Shown: positions 5,808-13,849 of the stretch, piece by piece
How positions within the stretch are numbered: the stretch's first letter is position 1
Layout: every line of letters starts with the position of its first letter
Assembly: GCA_023381945.1 (NCBI GenBank)
Contig: JAMCQY010000048.1
Coordinates: 1-14,067 of the forward strand
Direction of reading: 5' to 3'
From: Deltaproteobacteria bacterium
GTDB lineage: Bacteria > Desulfobacterota > Desulfobaccia > Desulfobaccales > 0-14-0-80-60-11
DNA: 14,067 nt
Position numbers and translations under genes: made by a program
Notes under the pieces: model-generated
Seen by the model: only the letters and a program-made list of their open reading frames with translations
Told to the model about the DNA's origin: nothing
Database searches by the model: none

Positions 5808-7184
5808 ATGGATAGCAAACATCTTCTCATAGTTGACGACGAAGCCGGGCATCGCCAGATGCTGCGTGCTTATCTCGAGGACGAAGGTTTCGAAGTGAAG
5901 GAAGCTGCCGATGGTCTGCAGAGCGTAGCCGCCGTCCGGAACCAAGCCTTCGACCTGGTCTTGCTCGATCTCAAGATGCCCGGCATGGACGGCCTGGAGG
6001 TCCTGCGGGAAATCAGGAGCATTTCCGAAGCCTTGCCCATCATTATGATGACGGCTTACGGCACCATCGAGTCGGCGGTGGAGGCCATCAAGGCCGGGGC
6101 TCAGGATTTTGTGGCCAAGCCCCTGGACATGGAAGAACTTACTCTAAAGATACACAAGATTCTCCGTCTCCATGAGTTGGAGCAGGGAAGTCTATTGCAG
6201 CAGGCAAGGTTGGACGCCCAGTTCGATTTTTCCCGCATCATCGGGCGCAGCCCGGCGATGCTGGAGACCTTCGAGACCCTGGCCCTGGTGGCGCCTACTG
6301 AGGCCACGGTGCTCATCCTGGGCGAATCGGGCACGGGCAAAGAATTGGTAGCCAATGCCATACACCAGAACAGTCCGCGCCGGCAGCAGCCGCTGGTTAA
6401 GCTCAACTGTGCCGCCTTGCAGGAAAATCTGCTGGAAAGCGAGCTTTTCGGCCATGAGCGCGGCGCCTTCACCGGCGCGGTGAGCCGCAAAGAAGGCCGT
6501 TTTCAGCAGGCCGACGGCGGGACCATCTTTTTGGACGAAATCGGCGACATGAGCTTCAACACTCAAGCCAAAATGCTGCGGGTCCTGCAAGAGAAGGAGT
6601 TTGAACCGGTGGGCGCCACCCGCACTATCAAGGTGGATGTCCGGGTGATTGCCGCCACTAACAAGGACCTTCTCCAGGAAGTCCAGTCAGGCCGTTTTCG
6701 CGAGGACCTCTACTACCGGCTGAATGTTGTATCTCTAACCATACCGCCGCTAAGGGAGCGCCGGGAGGATATACCCCTTTTGGCCGAATATTTCCTGAAG
6801 GTTTATGCGGAAAAAAACCGCCGCACCATCAAGGGTCTTGAACCCGCTGTCCTCGACGCCTTTCAACGGTACCAGTGGCCGGGCAATGTGCGCGAACTGG
6901 AAAACGCCGTGGAGCGGGCGGTTATCATGTGTCCCCGGGAGTATCTCCGCCTGCAGGACCTGCCACTAACCCTGCACAGCCTGGAAACCGAGGGGGCTAC
7001 GGGCGAAATGGCCATCAAGGCGGGCTTGTCCATGCGGGAGATGGAAAAGCAACTTATCCTTAAGACCCTGGAGGAGACCCAGGGCAACAAGTCAAAGGCT
7101 GCCCGGCAACTTGGCATCTCCCGGCGCACCCTCTTAAATAAACTTGCCGAATACGACATCGGCAGTGAGAGCGCAGAAGGCTAA
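5808..7184 (+). CDS. NtrC-class sigma-54-dependent response regulator (ZraR/AtoC-like)
   Basis: A 458-residue regulator, full length for the class. The receiver domain (1-120) has the acidic pair D10/D11, phospho-acceptor D54 (LLDLKMPG), T82 and K104. The AAA+ domain (about 142-380) has Walker A GESGTGKE (172-179), the sigma-54 contact loop GAFTGA (219-224), Walker B IFLDEIGD (240-247) and the arginine-finger region FREDLYYRL. The Fis-type helix-turn-helix is NKSKAARQLGISRRTLLNKL (427-446). Every functional motif is intact. ATG 5808 is chosen because the receiver domain starts eight residues later; the reading frame stays open back to a GTG at 5619, but that part is not conserved-looking and crosses the hairpin repeat. 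The Shine-Dalgarno is poor. The divergent ZraS-like kinase is the likely partner. The sigma-54 promoter at 386-401 is a candidate target. Confidence 0.93.
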   Translation: MDSKHLLIVDDEAGHRQMLRAYLEDEGFEVKEAADGLQSVAAVRNQAFDLVLLDLKMPGMDGLEVLREIRSISEALPIIMMTAYGTIESAVEAIKAGAQDFVAKPLDMEELTLKIHKILRLHELEQGSLLQQARLDAQFDFSRIIGRSPAMLETFETLALVAPTEATVLILGESGTGKELVANAIHQNSPRRQQPLVKLNCAALQENLLESELFGHERGAFTGAVSRKEGRFQQADGGTIFLDEIGDMSFNTQAKMLRVLQEKEFEPVGATRTIKVDVRVIAATNKDLLQEVQSGRFREDLYYRLNVVSLTIPPLRERREDIPLLAEYFLKVYAEKNRRTIKGLEPAVLDAFQRYQWPGNVRELENAVERAVIMCPREYLRLQDLPLTLHSLETEGATGEMAIKAGLSMREMEKQLILKTLEETQGNKSKAARQLGISRRTLLNKLAEYDIGSESAEG

Positions 7185-7185
7185 G

Positions 7186-7314
7186 TTATAGCGATTGCCA
7201 AAAATAATTTCTTGTAGGGGCGCACCCGCGTGTGCGCCCTCCTGCGGGCGGACACATGGGTCCGCCCCTACAATCCATCGGATTATCGGAAAAAACTTTT
7301 GGCAAACGCTATAA
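7186..7314. mobile_element. MITE-like non-autonomous element, 129 bp
   Basis: The ends are inverted repeats: TTATAGCGATTGCCAAAA (7186-7203) and TTTTGGCAAACGCTATAA (7297-7314), 17 of 18 positions matching after inversion. Inside are two hairpins, GGGCGCAC-6-GTGCGCCC (7218-7239) and GGGCGGAC-6-GTCCGCCC (7246-7267). These are nested within an outer pair, TTGTAGGGGCG (from 7213) and CGCCCCTACAA (to 7273). There is no coding capacity. The TA next to the TAGCG ends would fit a TA target duplication as used by IS630/mariner-type transposases, but that is inference. It begins 1 nt after the regulator stop and ends 37 nt before the convergent TPR gene's stop, so it may also terminate transcription both ways. 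Confidence 0.75.
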
Positions 7315-7351
7315 AAGCAATCTTCCACCAATGGAACCAAAGTGCCACCGG

Positions 7352-8779
7352 TCATTTTTGGGCTGTGGCAAGTTTGGCCAGCCCGTTTTTGGCTACCACA
7401 TCGTCCGGCGCCAACTGCAAGGATTGCTGAAACGCCTGTTTAGCCTCTTCGTTCTTGCCCATATACAAGTAGGTCCATCCCATACCATCATACGCCTGAG
7501 GATAAATGGGGCGGGTATGATGATCCTTCAGGCGTTGGAAGGTTTGCAAGGCCTCTTGATACCGACCGGTGCGGATATAGGCCCAACCCAGGTTATTCAA
7601 GGCGTGACTGGACCATGAAAAGTAGGGTTCCTTTTTCGGCAGGTACGGGAGATTAGCGTTATAGATTTTGATGGCCTGGGGCATGTCTCCCCGCAAATAC
7701 GCCACCGCCCCCCGGGCCACCCTGGCCCGGACATTGTTCGGTTCCCTGGCCTGTACCTGCTTAAAGTCTGCGTCGGCCTGGTCGAGCTTCCCCATATAGA
7801 GCTCTGTGACCCCGCGACCCAATACCGCCTGCATATTCGATTTCTTTCTCCGGGTAAGGGTGTTGAACTTGCTGAGCGCCAAGGGCAGGCGACCCATATA
7901 CATGTCGCACCAGGCGTCCATGGTGCGAGCCTCATCATCCCTGGGGGCGTGCCGGAGGTAAGCCTGCAGTTTTTCCTGAGCCCGTTTGAAGTCTCCCAAC
8001 TCGAAATAGGCTCGGGCAAATTCCTTCTGCAGGGGTTGCCATTCCTGGTTTTTTGCTATGAGCTGCGCGACCTGAGGAGTGTCGGCAGAGTAAGGGTCGG
8101 TCTTGATTAACTTCTCCAGGGAAGCCTTTGAGGGCTTGCCCTGCTTGAGGTTATAGGCGAATTCCGGCCGGCGTCTTATCCCCTGGCTTTCTTCCAGAGC
8201 AGCCCGTATGGGTTCGTGGCCGATGAAACTATTGGGGTATTTCAGGGCCTCCGACAGATAGGCCCGGGCCCCGGAATAATCATGTCTGGCCAGGGCGATG
8301 AGTCCCAATCCATAGTTGGCATCCGATAGGCAGGAGGTGATGAAATCCTGATCATTAGGGGAATAATAGGCGAAGTTTTGCTTATCCCCGACGTGATCTT
8401 TGGCACTGGCCAGTTCCTTCTGGAACCATATCTCCGACTGGCCCATTTGTCCGCTGGAATATTCCACCCAGGCCAACCCCACAAAGGCCGGAAGGCTGCC
8501 CTGATCATGGTTGTACATATCGGTAAATAGACGCCTGGCCTCGGTGAGGTTTCCCTGTTTCAGGTAAACCCATCCCAGTAGGGACTGATATAACGGGTTA
8601 GTGGGGTCCTCGTTGTAGGCCTTGAGGGCATGGGTTTGGGCCTCGGCATAGTGCTGGGATTTATACAGCCGCTCTCCTTCGACATATTCCTGATTCGAAC
8701 GAACAGTCGATTGAACAGTCGCGCAGCCTGACAGCAACAACATGGCAAGGATGCCGCTAATGAAAGAATGGCGCATCAT
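7352..8779 (-). CDS. TPR-repeat lipoprotein
   Basis: A 475-residue protein. Residues 1-19 are a lipoprotein signal ending in the lipobox LLSGC (C19). Residue +2 is Ala, not Asp, so the outer membrane is the expected location. The rest is about ten tetratricopeptide repeats, for example GERLYKSQHYAEAQTHALKA (about 35-54), GWVYLKQGNLTEARRLF, ARAYFELGDFKRAQEKL, GWAYIRTGRYQEALQTF and GWTYLYMGKNEEAKQAF (C-terminal). TPR solenoids bind peptides or partner proteins. The ATG follows GAGAGG at good spacing; a second Met is adjacent. It lies 110 nt downstream of the urea-transporter/M23 gene on the same strand, so it could belong to the same operon or have its own promoter. No enzymatic domain is seen. 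Confidence 0.85.
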   Translation of the reverse strand: MMRHSFISGILAMLLLSGCATVQSTVRSNQEYVEGERLYKSQHYAEAQTHALKAYNEDPTNPLYQSLLGWVYLKQGNLTEARRLFTDMYNHDQGSLPAFVGLAWVEYSSGQMGQSEIWFQKELASAKDHVGDKQNFAYYSPNDQDFITSCLSDANYGLGLIALARHDYSGARAYLSEALKYPNSFIGHEPIRAALEESQGIRRRPEFAYNLKQGKPSKASLEKLIKTDPYSADTPQVAQLIAKNQEWQPLQKEFARAYFELGDFKRAQEKLQAYLRHAPRDDEARTMDAWCDMYMGRLPLALSKFNTLTRRKKSNMQAVLGRGVTELYMGKLDQADADFKQVQAREPNNVRARVARGAVAYLRGDMPQAIKIYNANLPYLPKKEPYFSWSSHALNNLGWAYIRTGRYQEALQTFQRLKDHHTRPIYPQAYDGMGWTYLYMGKNEEAKQAFQQSLQLAPDDVVAKNGLAKLATAQK

Positions 8780-8889
8780 AGAGACCTCTCGGATACGTTA
8801 AGGTTGTCCTTTAGATTTTAATGAGTCCACCACTGGCGCGGGGAAATGGAATGTTTTCACCCGCGGCTTTCTCAATTTCCTCAGAATAT

Positions 8890-11145
8890 TCATGATTTTC
8901 CCGTCATAACCTTTAGTTTAACGATGTCACCCATAGACTCTTTCGCAAGTCCGCTCCCAGCCGGCCGCCGAAGTTCCAGGCCGTCAACGGTGAGGGTCCT
9001 GAAACCTACATGGTCGTCCCAGTCCACCGAAATCTTTTTTTCCAACTTCAGCGCCGGGACTCGCACCGTGCCGGCAAATTTATCTTGACTGACGCAGGAC
9101 AACTCGATCTGGTTTTGCAGCAATTTCGGAGACAGCAGGCTGACGAATTGCGCCGCAGCCTTGGTTAGACCTGAGGTGACCAGACCGACAGGAAGGTAAT
9201 CGCACCATAGGAGCTGGGGCCGGAAGGCCAGGGGAAAACGCGGCAAGGCCAGCAGAATGGTTTCAAGATACGGATCCTTGCCTTCCACACTGTAGAAGTA
9301 AAACGTCTCGTCAGACTTACCAAAATAAAGCTTGCCCTTACCGGACTCGAAGTAATAGGTGCCATCCAGGGCCATCTTGACGATCAGGCTCAACTCGTCA
9401 ATTTTGCGGCCGTCTTGCCAGACTTCGTATTGATAGACCTCCCCGACTTTAAAGGTGGTTTGATCCTTGATATTTCTCTCTCCAAGCAGAGATTCCACCT
9501 GGGCATCCACTTCCGGGGAGCCGTTGGAATGGTAATGGTTATTCTCGGTGTAGTTTACGAAGCTGAACGGCAAGGTAACAGACCCCAGCAGGCCGCATTC
9601 CTGAACCTGAATATGAATGTGGGGCTGGGGGGAGTAGCCGGAATTGCCGCATAAACCCAGGAAAGCGCCCCGCTCTAATTGGTCTCCTTCTTTGACTTTA
9701 ATGGAGCCTTCGGCAAAATGGGAGATCTCGACGAAAAAGCCGCGTTCGTCCCGAATGATGAGATGGTTGCCCCAGTTGTTGATTTTATCAATCTGGCCGA
9801 TGGGATTATCCGGCAGGCTGTTGACCAATTTATGCACCTTGCCGCTTACCGGCGACAATACGGGCTTTCCGAAGGAATAGTAATCGGTCAGTTTCTTACC
9901 GGCATCCCTATAACTGCGGCCCTGGGCATCGGTGATGATAAAATCATAGGCATACTTCCACTTATCCTGATGGGTCCAATCGCCTTCAAAGCCCTGCCAG
10001 ACCGTCCATTTCCCTGAAAACGGGAGCGCCAGGGTGCGTTGAGACCACCGAAACCGCTGGCGGTTGGCCAGATAGAAGTCCAGGGTCTCTTCGGGGCTGC
10101 TCTTTATCAGCTTGGCCACCTGGGGGTATTTAAGCAGACCCAGCACATAGAGGAATGAAAGGGTGACCAGGTTAAAGGGCAGGGTAAGGACAGGAATCTT
10201 ATAGAGCCCGCAGAAAACCTGGGTGGCATTCAGAACGACGGTGGACGTGGCCACGGCCAACATTGCCAGCACGAGGCTTTGGAGGGAAGGGATAAGGAAG
10301 ATGCCCCCCACGGCTATGGCAATCAGGATAAAGTTAAAGTTATTGATGTTGGAGAAGGCTGGCGCCAACGATCCCACCAGCCAGGCCGTAACCAGCGAAC
10401 CGGTTAAGTAGCCCGCGATGGACAATAGAAACAAGATGCGCGAGGCCCCCAAAATGACCAGCGCGAGCAGGAGGCCTGGGGCCACTTCAGGGAGAAAAAA
10501 GATTGCCCCCAGCGCTTTGCAGTACCCCGAGAGCCAGAAGGGAAGATACGCCTCCAGCCAGGAAACCGGTGGCGCGGTGAAACCGATCCACGGGAGATGG
10601 GGGTAGGCCGGCGAGGCGAAATAAGCCAGCCACGTGGCAAAAACAAAAGGCAAACTGAGAATGGGAAGTTTCAGGTAGTAGGAGGAAATGCTGAACATGA
10701 CGGTGGTGAGGATGAACGTCAAAAGGGCGCTGATGACGAGAAAAGAGATGGTCAGCGGGGTCAACTTGAATAAAAAACCGATGGCCAGCCCCACCAGGAG
10801 CGGGTTGTAGGTGTAGCAGTCATTTTGCCAAAAGGCCCGGTCTACATTGATCAGCCGGCCGAAGGCCCGGGTGGCGACTATGGCGATCACGCCGGCCAGC
10901 CCAATGTTGGGCTTGAATAGGCTGACTGCGAATAGAAGGACACCGACCCAGTGACTTCTCAGAAAGAATATTCCGGCATAACCATGGAAAATGGAGTCCA
11001 GGTACCGCTTGGGCCCATTAATGCCCTGCCGGAAGTGCAAAGGTGTCCCCATTGCCTGCCAAAGCCGGGATAGCAGTGACCCCGAAGCCGGGGTCATTTT
11101 TCCATAAGTCCGCGAAGCTTTTAGAGCGGCATGAAAGCTTTTCAT
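8890..11145 (-). CDS. Urea transporter (UT family) fused to an M23-like domain
   Basis: A 751-residue membrane protein. Residues about 50-340 are a UT-family channel with its internal duplication: NPLLVGLAIG (114-123) pairs with NFILIAIAVGG (271-281), and LPILSLPFVFAT (160-171) pairs with IPVLTLPFNLVT (317-328). In this family the two LPF...T segments line the urea pore. Residues about 375-520 resemble M23/LytM metallopeptidases (GKPVLSPVSGKV 426-437; ISHF with H476; PHIHIQ with H509 and H511). The usual HxGxD first ligand reads KYAYD (397-401), with H392 a little upstream, so zinc binding may be altered. Residues 520-751 are beta-rich and unrecognised. UT proteins normally have both termini in the cytoplasm, which is odd for a cell-wall hydrolase. 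The gene starts 14 nt after the decarboxylase stop and is probably the last gene of that operon. Confidence 0.82.
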   Translation of the reverse strand: MKSFHAALKASRTYGKMTPASGSLLSRLWQAMGTPLHFRQGINGPKRYLDSIFHGYAGIFFLRSHWVGVLLFAVSLFKPNIGLAGVIAIVATRAFGRLINVDRAFWQNDCYTYNPLLVGLAIGFLFKLTPLTISFLVISALLTFILTTVMFSISSYYLKLPILSLPFVFATWLAYFASPAYPHLPWIGFTAPPVSWLEAYLPFWLSGYCKALGAIFFLPEVAPGLLLALVILGASRILFLLSIAGYLTGSLVTAWLVGSLAPAFSNINNFNFILIAIAVGGIFLIPSLQSLVLAMLAVATSTVVLNATQVFCGLYKIPVLTLPFNLVTLSFLYVLGLLKYPQVAKLIKSSPEETLDFYLANRQRFRWSQRTLALPFSGKWTVWQGFEGDWTHQDKWKYAYDFIITDAQGRSYRDAGKKLTDYYSFGKPVLSPVSGKVHKLVNSLPDNPIGQIDKINNWGNHLIIRDERGFFVEISHFAEGSIKVKEGDQLERGAFLGLCGNSGYSPQPHIHIQVQECGLLGSVTLPFSFVNYTENNHYHSNGSPEVDAQVESLLGERNIKDQTTFKVGEVYQYEVWQDGRKIDELSLIVKMALDGTYYFESGKGKLYFGKSDETFYFYSVEGKDPYLETILLALPRFPLAFRPQLLWCDYLPVGLVTSGLTKAAAQFVSLLSPKLLQNQIELSCVSQDKFAGTVRVPALKLEKKISVDWDDHVGFRTLTVDGLELRRPAGSGLAKESMGDIVKLKVMTGKS

Positions 11146-11159
11146 AGTATTCCCAGTTC

Positions 11160-12563
11160 TTAACTTGCAGCTAATTTATCAGGGGCCGCCTCAGCGGGGC
11201 TATCACCGGCAGTTAGATGGGTCAGGCGTTCCGGCAGGCGTTCCCTTCCTAAGATATCCGACAGGTCTTCGGCCTCACGGATGACATCAACCCGGCCCTT
11301 TTCGCCCACGAGCACCACCACGGGACGATATTCGATGAACTGCAGCCACTGGGTAACATTATAAGCACCCACCGGAGACAGAACCAGTCGTGTGCCTTTT
11401 TCCAATGGGGGCAGCATGACGCCGTCGTTAATGACGTCGATATTCATGCACAAAGGGCCGTAGATCACCGACGGTTCGCTGATTCCCGGCACCAGTCGAT
11501 CGATTTCCAATCCGAACTTATACCAGAAGGAAGTATAGAGCAGGTTGATCCCGGCATCGGCTATGTAAGCCTTGCGCCCGTCAGGCAGCCGTTTCGAGGC
11601 CACAATGCTGGTAATCAGGTAGCCGGTTTCATCCACAATGGCTCGCCCCGATTCCAGCAACAAGCGGGGAAAATGTCCCGGGCGCAGGTACTTGTAGAGT
11701 GCTGTGGTGATCTTGTCGGCATATTCGTCAATGGACGGCACTACCAGTTCCGGAGCGTGATAGGTGGTCTTGAGCCTGCTCCGGGAGGGGAATCCCCCGC
11801 CCAGGTCCAAATATTCGATGGGCCAGTTCAGTTGGCTTTCAATGGCATAGGCAAACTCGATAAGTTTCTTCACTTCCAGTTCATAGGCTTCCGGCGCTAA
11901 GATGTAAGTGCCCATATGACAGTGGAGGCCGTTCAATTTTAATCTGCCGCGCTGGGCCATGCGGTTCACCGCATCCATGGCCTGGCCGGATTCCAGGTTC
12001 AGGCCGAAACGCGACCATTGGGGATAAATGCCCGTGTCCATATTGACCCGCAATCCGACCTTGCAGGTACGTCCCAAGCGATCTGCGATTTGCTCCAACT
12101 CATAGAGCTCATCCAGATGATCGATATGGATCATGGCCTCTTCCAGGATGGCTTTTTCCATGGCCCCGGCGGATTTATGGGGACCATTAAAAATAATCTT
12201 GTTCCCGGGAATGCCCAGGTTGCGAGCCTTGTCATATTCCATGCCCGAAACCACCTCGGCGATGGCCCCCTCCTGGTGCAAAACCGCGCAGACGGCCTGC
12301 AGATGATTGGTTTTGTAGGACCAGGCAAAAGTGACATTGGGATAACGGGTGGAGAAGGCCTGGTGGATGGTCCGGTAACGATGACGCAAGGCTACTTCGG
12401 AAAAAACAAAGAGAGGCGAACCATAGGCGGCCACGAGGTCCGCAATCTTTACCCCCTCGATGTCGCTCCGGATTTTTCGGGCATAGTGGGGACTACCGCC
12501 GTACTTATTCATTATGCCGCTTTGGTTTTTAACGATCACGGGTTTTTCATACTTCTCCCGCAT
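11160..12563 (-). CDS. Fold-type III PLP-dependent decarboxylase (LysA/ornithine decarboxylase-like)
   Basis: A 467-residue enzyme of the alanine racemase-fold decarboxylase family (DAP, ornithine, arginine and carboxynorspermidine decarboxylases). Visible motifs are the PLP lysine in WSYKTNHL (K84), GLHCHMGT (H214/H216), the phosphate-binding LDLGGGFPSR (G255-257), ESGRAIVDETG (304-314), the second-subunit catalytic cysteine in YGPLCMNID (C372) and GAYN (399-402). All residues needed for decarboxylation appear present, so it probably removes the carboxylate of a basic or D-centred amino acid. Substrate cannot be read from sequence. The first about 40 and last 35 residues are extensions. ATG 12563 overlaps the end of the ATP-grasp gene by 17 bp and has GGAGAAA upstream, suggesting translational coupling. 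The context with a ligase and PqqD-like protein argues for a specialised rather than lysine-biosynthetic role. Confidence 0.88.
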   Translation of the reverse strand: MREKYEKPVIVKNQSGIMNKYGGSPHYARKIRSDIEGVKIADLVAAYGSPLFVFSEVALRHRYRTIHQAFSTRYPNVTFAWSYKTNHLQAVCAVLHQEGAIAEVVSGMEYDKARNLGIPGNKIIFNGPHKSAGAMEKAILEEAMIHIDHLDELYELEQIADRLGRTCKVGLRVNMDTGIYPQWSRFGLNLESGQAMDAVNRMAQRGRLKLNGLHCHMGTYILAPEAYELEVKKLIEFAYAIESQLNWPIEYLDLGGGFPSRSRLKTTYHAPELVVPSIDEYADKITTALYKYLRPGHFPRLLLESGRAIVDETGYLITSIVASKRLPDGRKAYIADAGINLLYTSFWYKFGLEIDRLVPGISEPSVIYGPLCMNIDVINDGVMLPPLEKGTRLVLSPVGAYNVTQWLQFIEYRPVVVLVGEKGRVDVIREAEDLSDILGRERLPERLTHLTAGDSPAEAAPDKLAAS

Positions 12564-13602
12564 ACGGGGTTTCTCCTTTGGTAAGCAGGTCTTGTAGTTT
12601 GTTCATGTGGGTAACGATTTCATAGGTGTAGCGTATGAATAGCTCCCCTGCTTCGTAGGGGCAGATCGGCGTCAGGGGCAAACCGAAAGCGAGTCTGACC
12701 AGGGCAGCCGGCAGGTTTAGGCCCACTCCGGTGGCAAAGTATGTCCAGGCGGGAAAGCGCGGGTTAATTTCAATGAGATAAACGGTGTCGCCGTCCACGA
12801 TGCATTCAAGCTCAAAAGGTCCTGGCCAGCGGTACTCACGGACAAAATTCTCCGAGGCCTTGAGCATCAACTCATTCTTGACCGTGATCCCGGTCCAGAT
12901 TTTGCCCAGAGAGGTCACCGAAGTCTTTTTGATGCCCACCTGCCCGACATTACCGCCGGCGCCGTCGCCAACCCCCACCACGTTCATTTCCTCACCGGAC
13001 ACCACCTTTTGGAGAATGACGGGATACCCCCATTCGTCGACGAGTTTTTGGAAATGCTCCTCCGCCTCCCGGGCGGAGTAGGCGCGGTAGGCCTGATAAA
13101 AGGCCCCTTTCACCATAATCGGCAGCCCGATTTCCTCGATAGCCTGGCTTAATGCTTCGCCAGAATTGACCACCAGGGTTTGGGGGATAGCCAGGTTGAT
13201 TCTTTCCGCCACTTCCGGCAGCCGGTCTTTGCTCCGCAGCCGGTACTGCTCCCGATTCGGGACGAAGGTTTTGATGCCCAACTCTTCGATCTCCGAGGCA
13301 TAATTCGTATACAGCGGCAGTTCAGCATCTAGATTCGGGATAATGAAATCCAATCCAAAGCTCTGTTTGATATAATTCAGCCTCTCGAAATAGGCATCAT
13401 GGCCCGAGGAAGGATAGGGCATGATAAAGACCTTATCAATCAGCCAATCCAGGTAATTGCCCGGTTCGAGGGCGTCATAAGCCAGGCCGACGATCTTGAT
13501 CGGCAATTCCGAATCAGCTTTCAGGGACCTGGCCACACCCACTCCCGGCCCGGGATTTTCCATGGCGTTGATCCCCGATACACCCACAATAAGCTCTTTC
13601 AC
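12547..13602 (-). CDS. ATP-grasp domain ligase
   Basis: A 351-residue protein. The N-terminal pre-ATP-grasp region starts with a Rossmann-like GVSGINAMENPGPGVGVA (7-24). The ATP-grasp fold follows: RSKDRL (123-128), the nucleotide-binding lysine in PIMVKGAF (K165), ILQKVVSGEEMNV (196-208) and the metal-binding strand LIEINPRFPAW (276-286). It resembles CarB/PylC-like ligases that couple ATP to amide or carboxyl-amine bond formation through an acyl phosphate; the substrates are unknown. A GTG start at 13602 is chosen because GAGG lies just upstream and the beta-strand KELIVGVSG begins at residue 2. The frame stays open 29 codons upstream, but those codons overlap the PqqD-like gene and are its shadow. 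The gap to that gene is 10 nt, so the two are certainly co-transcribed. Confidence 0.85.
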   Translation of the reverse strand: MKELIVGVSGINAMENPGPGVGVARSLKADSELPIKIVGLAYDALEPGNYLDWLIDKVFIMPYPSSGHDAYFERLNYIKQSFGLDFIIPNLDAELPLYTNYASEIEELGIKTFVPNREQYRLRSKDRLPEVAERINLAIPQTLVVNSGEALSQAIEEIGLPIMVKGAFYQAYRAYSAREAEEHFQKLVDEWGYPVILQKVVSGEEMNVVGVGDGAGGNVGQVGIKKTSVTSLGKIWTGITVKNELMLKASENFVREYRWPGPFELECIVDGDTVYLIEINPRFPAWTYFATGVGLNLPAALVRLAFGLPLTPICPYEAGELFIRYTYEIVTHMNKLQDLLTKGETPYAGEV

Positions 13603-13612
13603 AGTCGCCTCG

Positions 13613-13849
13613 TTATAACAGCTGATAGATGCGCAGGAGGGCCATGAAATCCAGGATGTCTTTTTCGATGACCTCCGGGACCTCATCAAACCGCTCCACC
13701 ATTTCCCGGGCGATCGCCGCCACCGGTTTTTGTTCCTGCAAAGCTTTGAGAATCAACAATCCGGTGGGGTTGACGCTGAAACATCCCCCTGAATTAGGGT
13801 CGAAAATAAAACCTTCGGAATTAATGGCGAGTTGCAGTAAACGGCTCAT
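13613..13849 (-). CDS. PqqD-like small protein
   Basis: A 78-residue protein with the PqqD pattern: a short beta-hairpin (GFIFDPNSGGCFSVNPTG, 13-30), then three helices (LLILKALQE; AIAREMVERFDEVPEVIEKD; LDFMALLRIYQLL). PqqD-family proteins are winged-helix chaperones that bind leader peptides of ribosomally made natural products and present them to modifying enzymes. Divergent members also sit beside ligases and kinases in poorly described systems. The start is ATG with AAGGAG six nucleotides upstream. It is the first recognisable gene of the tight cluster with the ATP-grasp ligase and decarboxylase. No radical SAM enzyme, the classical partner, is present in the window. The family call is based on the overall pattern and length. 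Confidence 0.75.
   Translation of the reverse strand: MSRLLQLAINSEGFIFDPNSGGCFSVNPTGLLILKALQEQKPVAAIAREMVERFDEVPEVIEKDILDFMALLRIYQLL

Noticed and set aside
11160..12563. Housekeeping diaminopimelate decarboxylase LysA
   Set aside because: The family is right, but the terminal extensions and the operon with a ligase, PqqD-like protein and transporter do not support naming it lysA.
12018..12584. 188-codon ORF on the plus strand
   Set aside because: It is antisense to the PLP decarboxylase, whose catalytic motifs are clear. The antisense translation has no family resemblance.
13603..13689. 29-codon upstream extension of the ATP-grasp gene
   Set aside because: It overlaps the PqqD-like gene in another frame and is Ser/Lys/Arg-rich noise. 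GTG 13602 has a ribosome site at the right distance.
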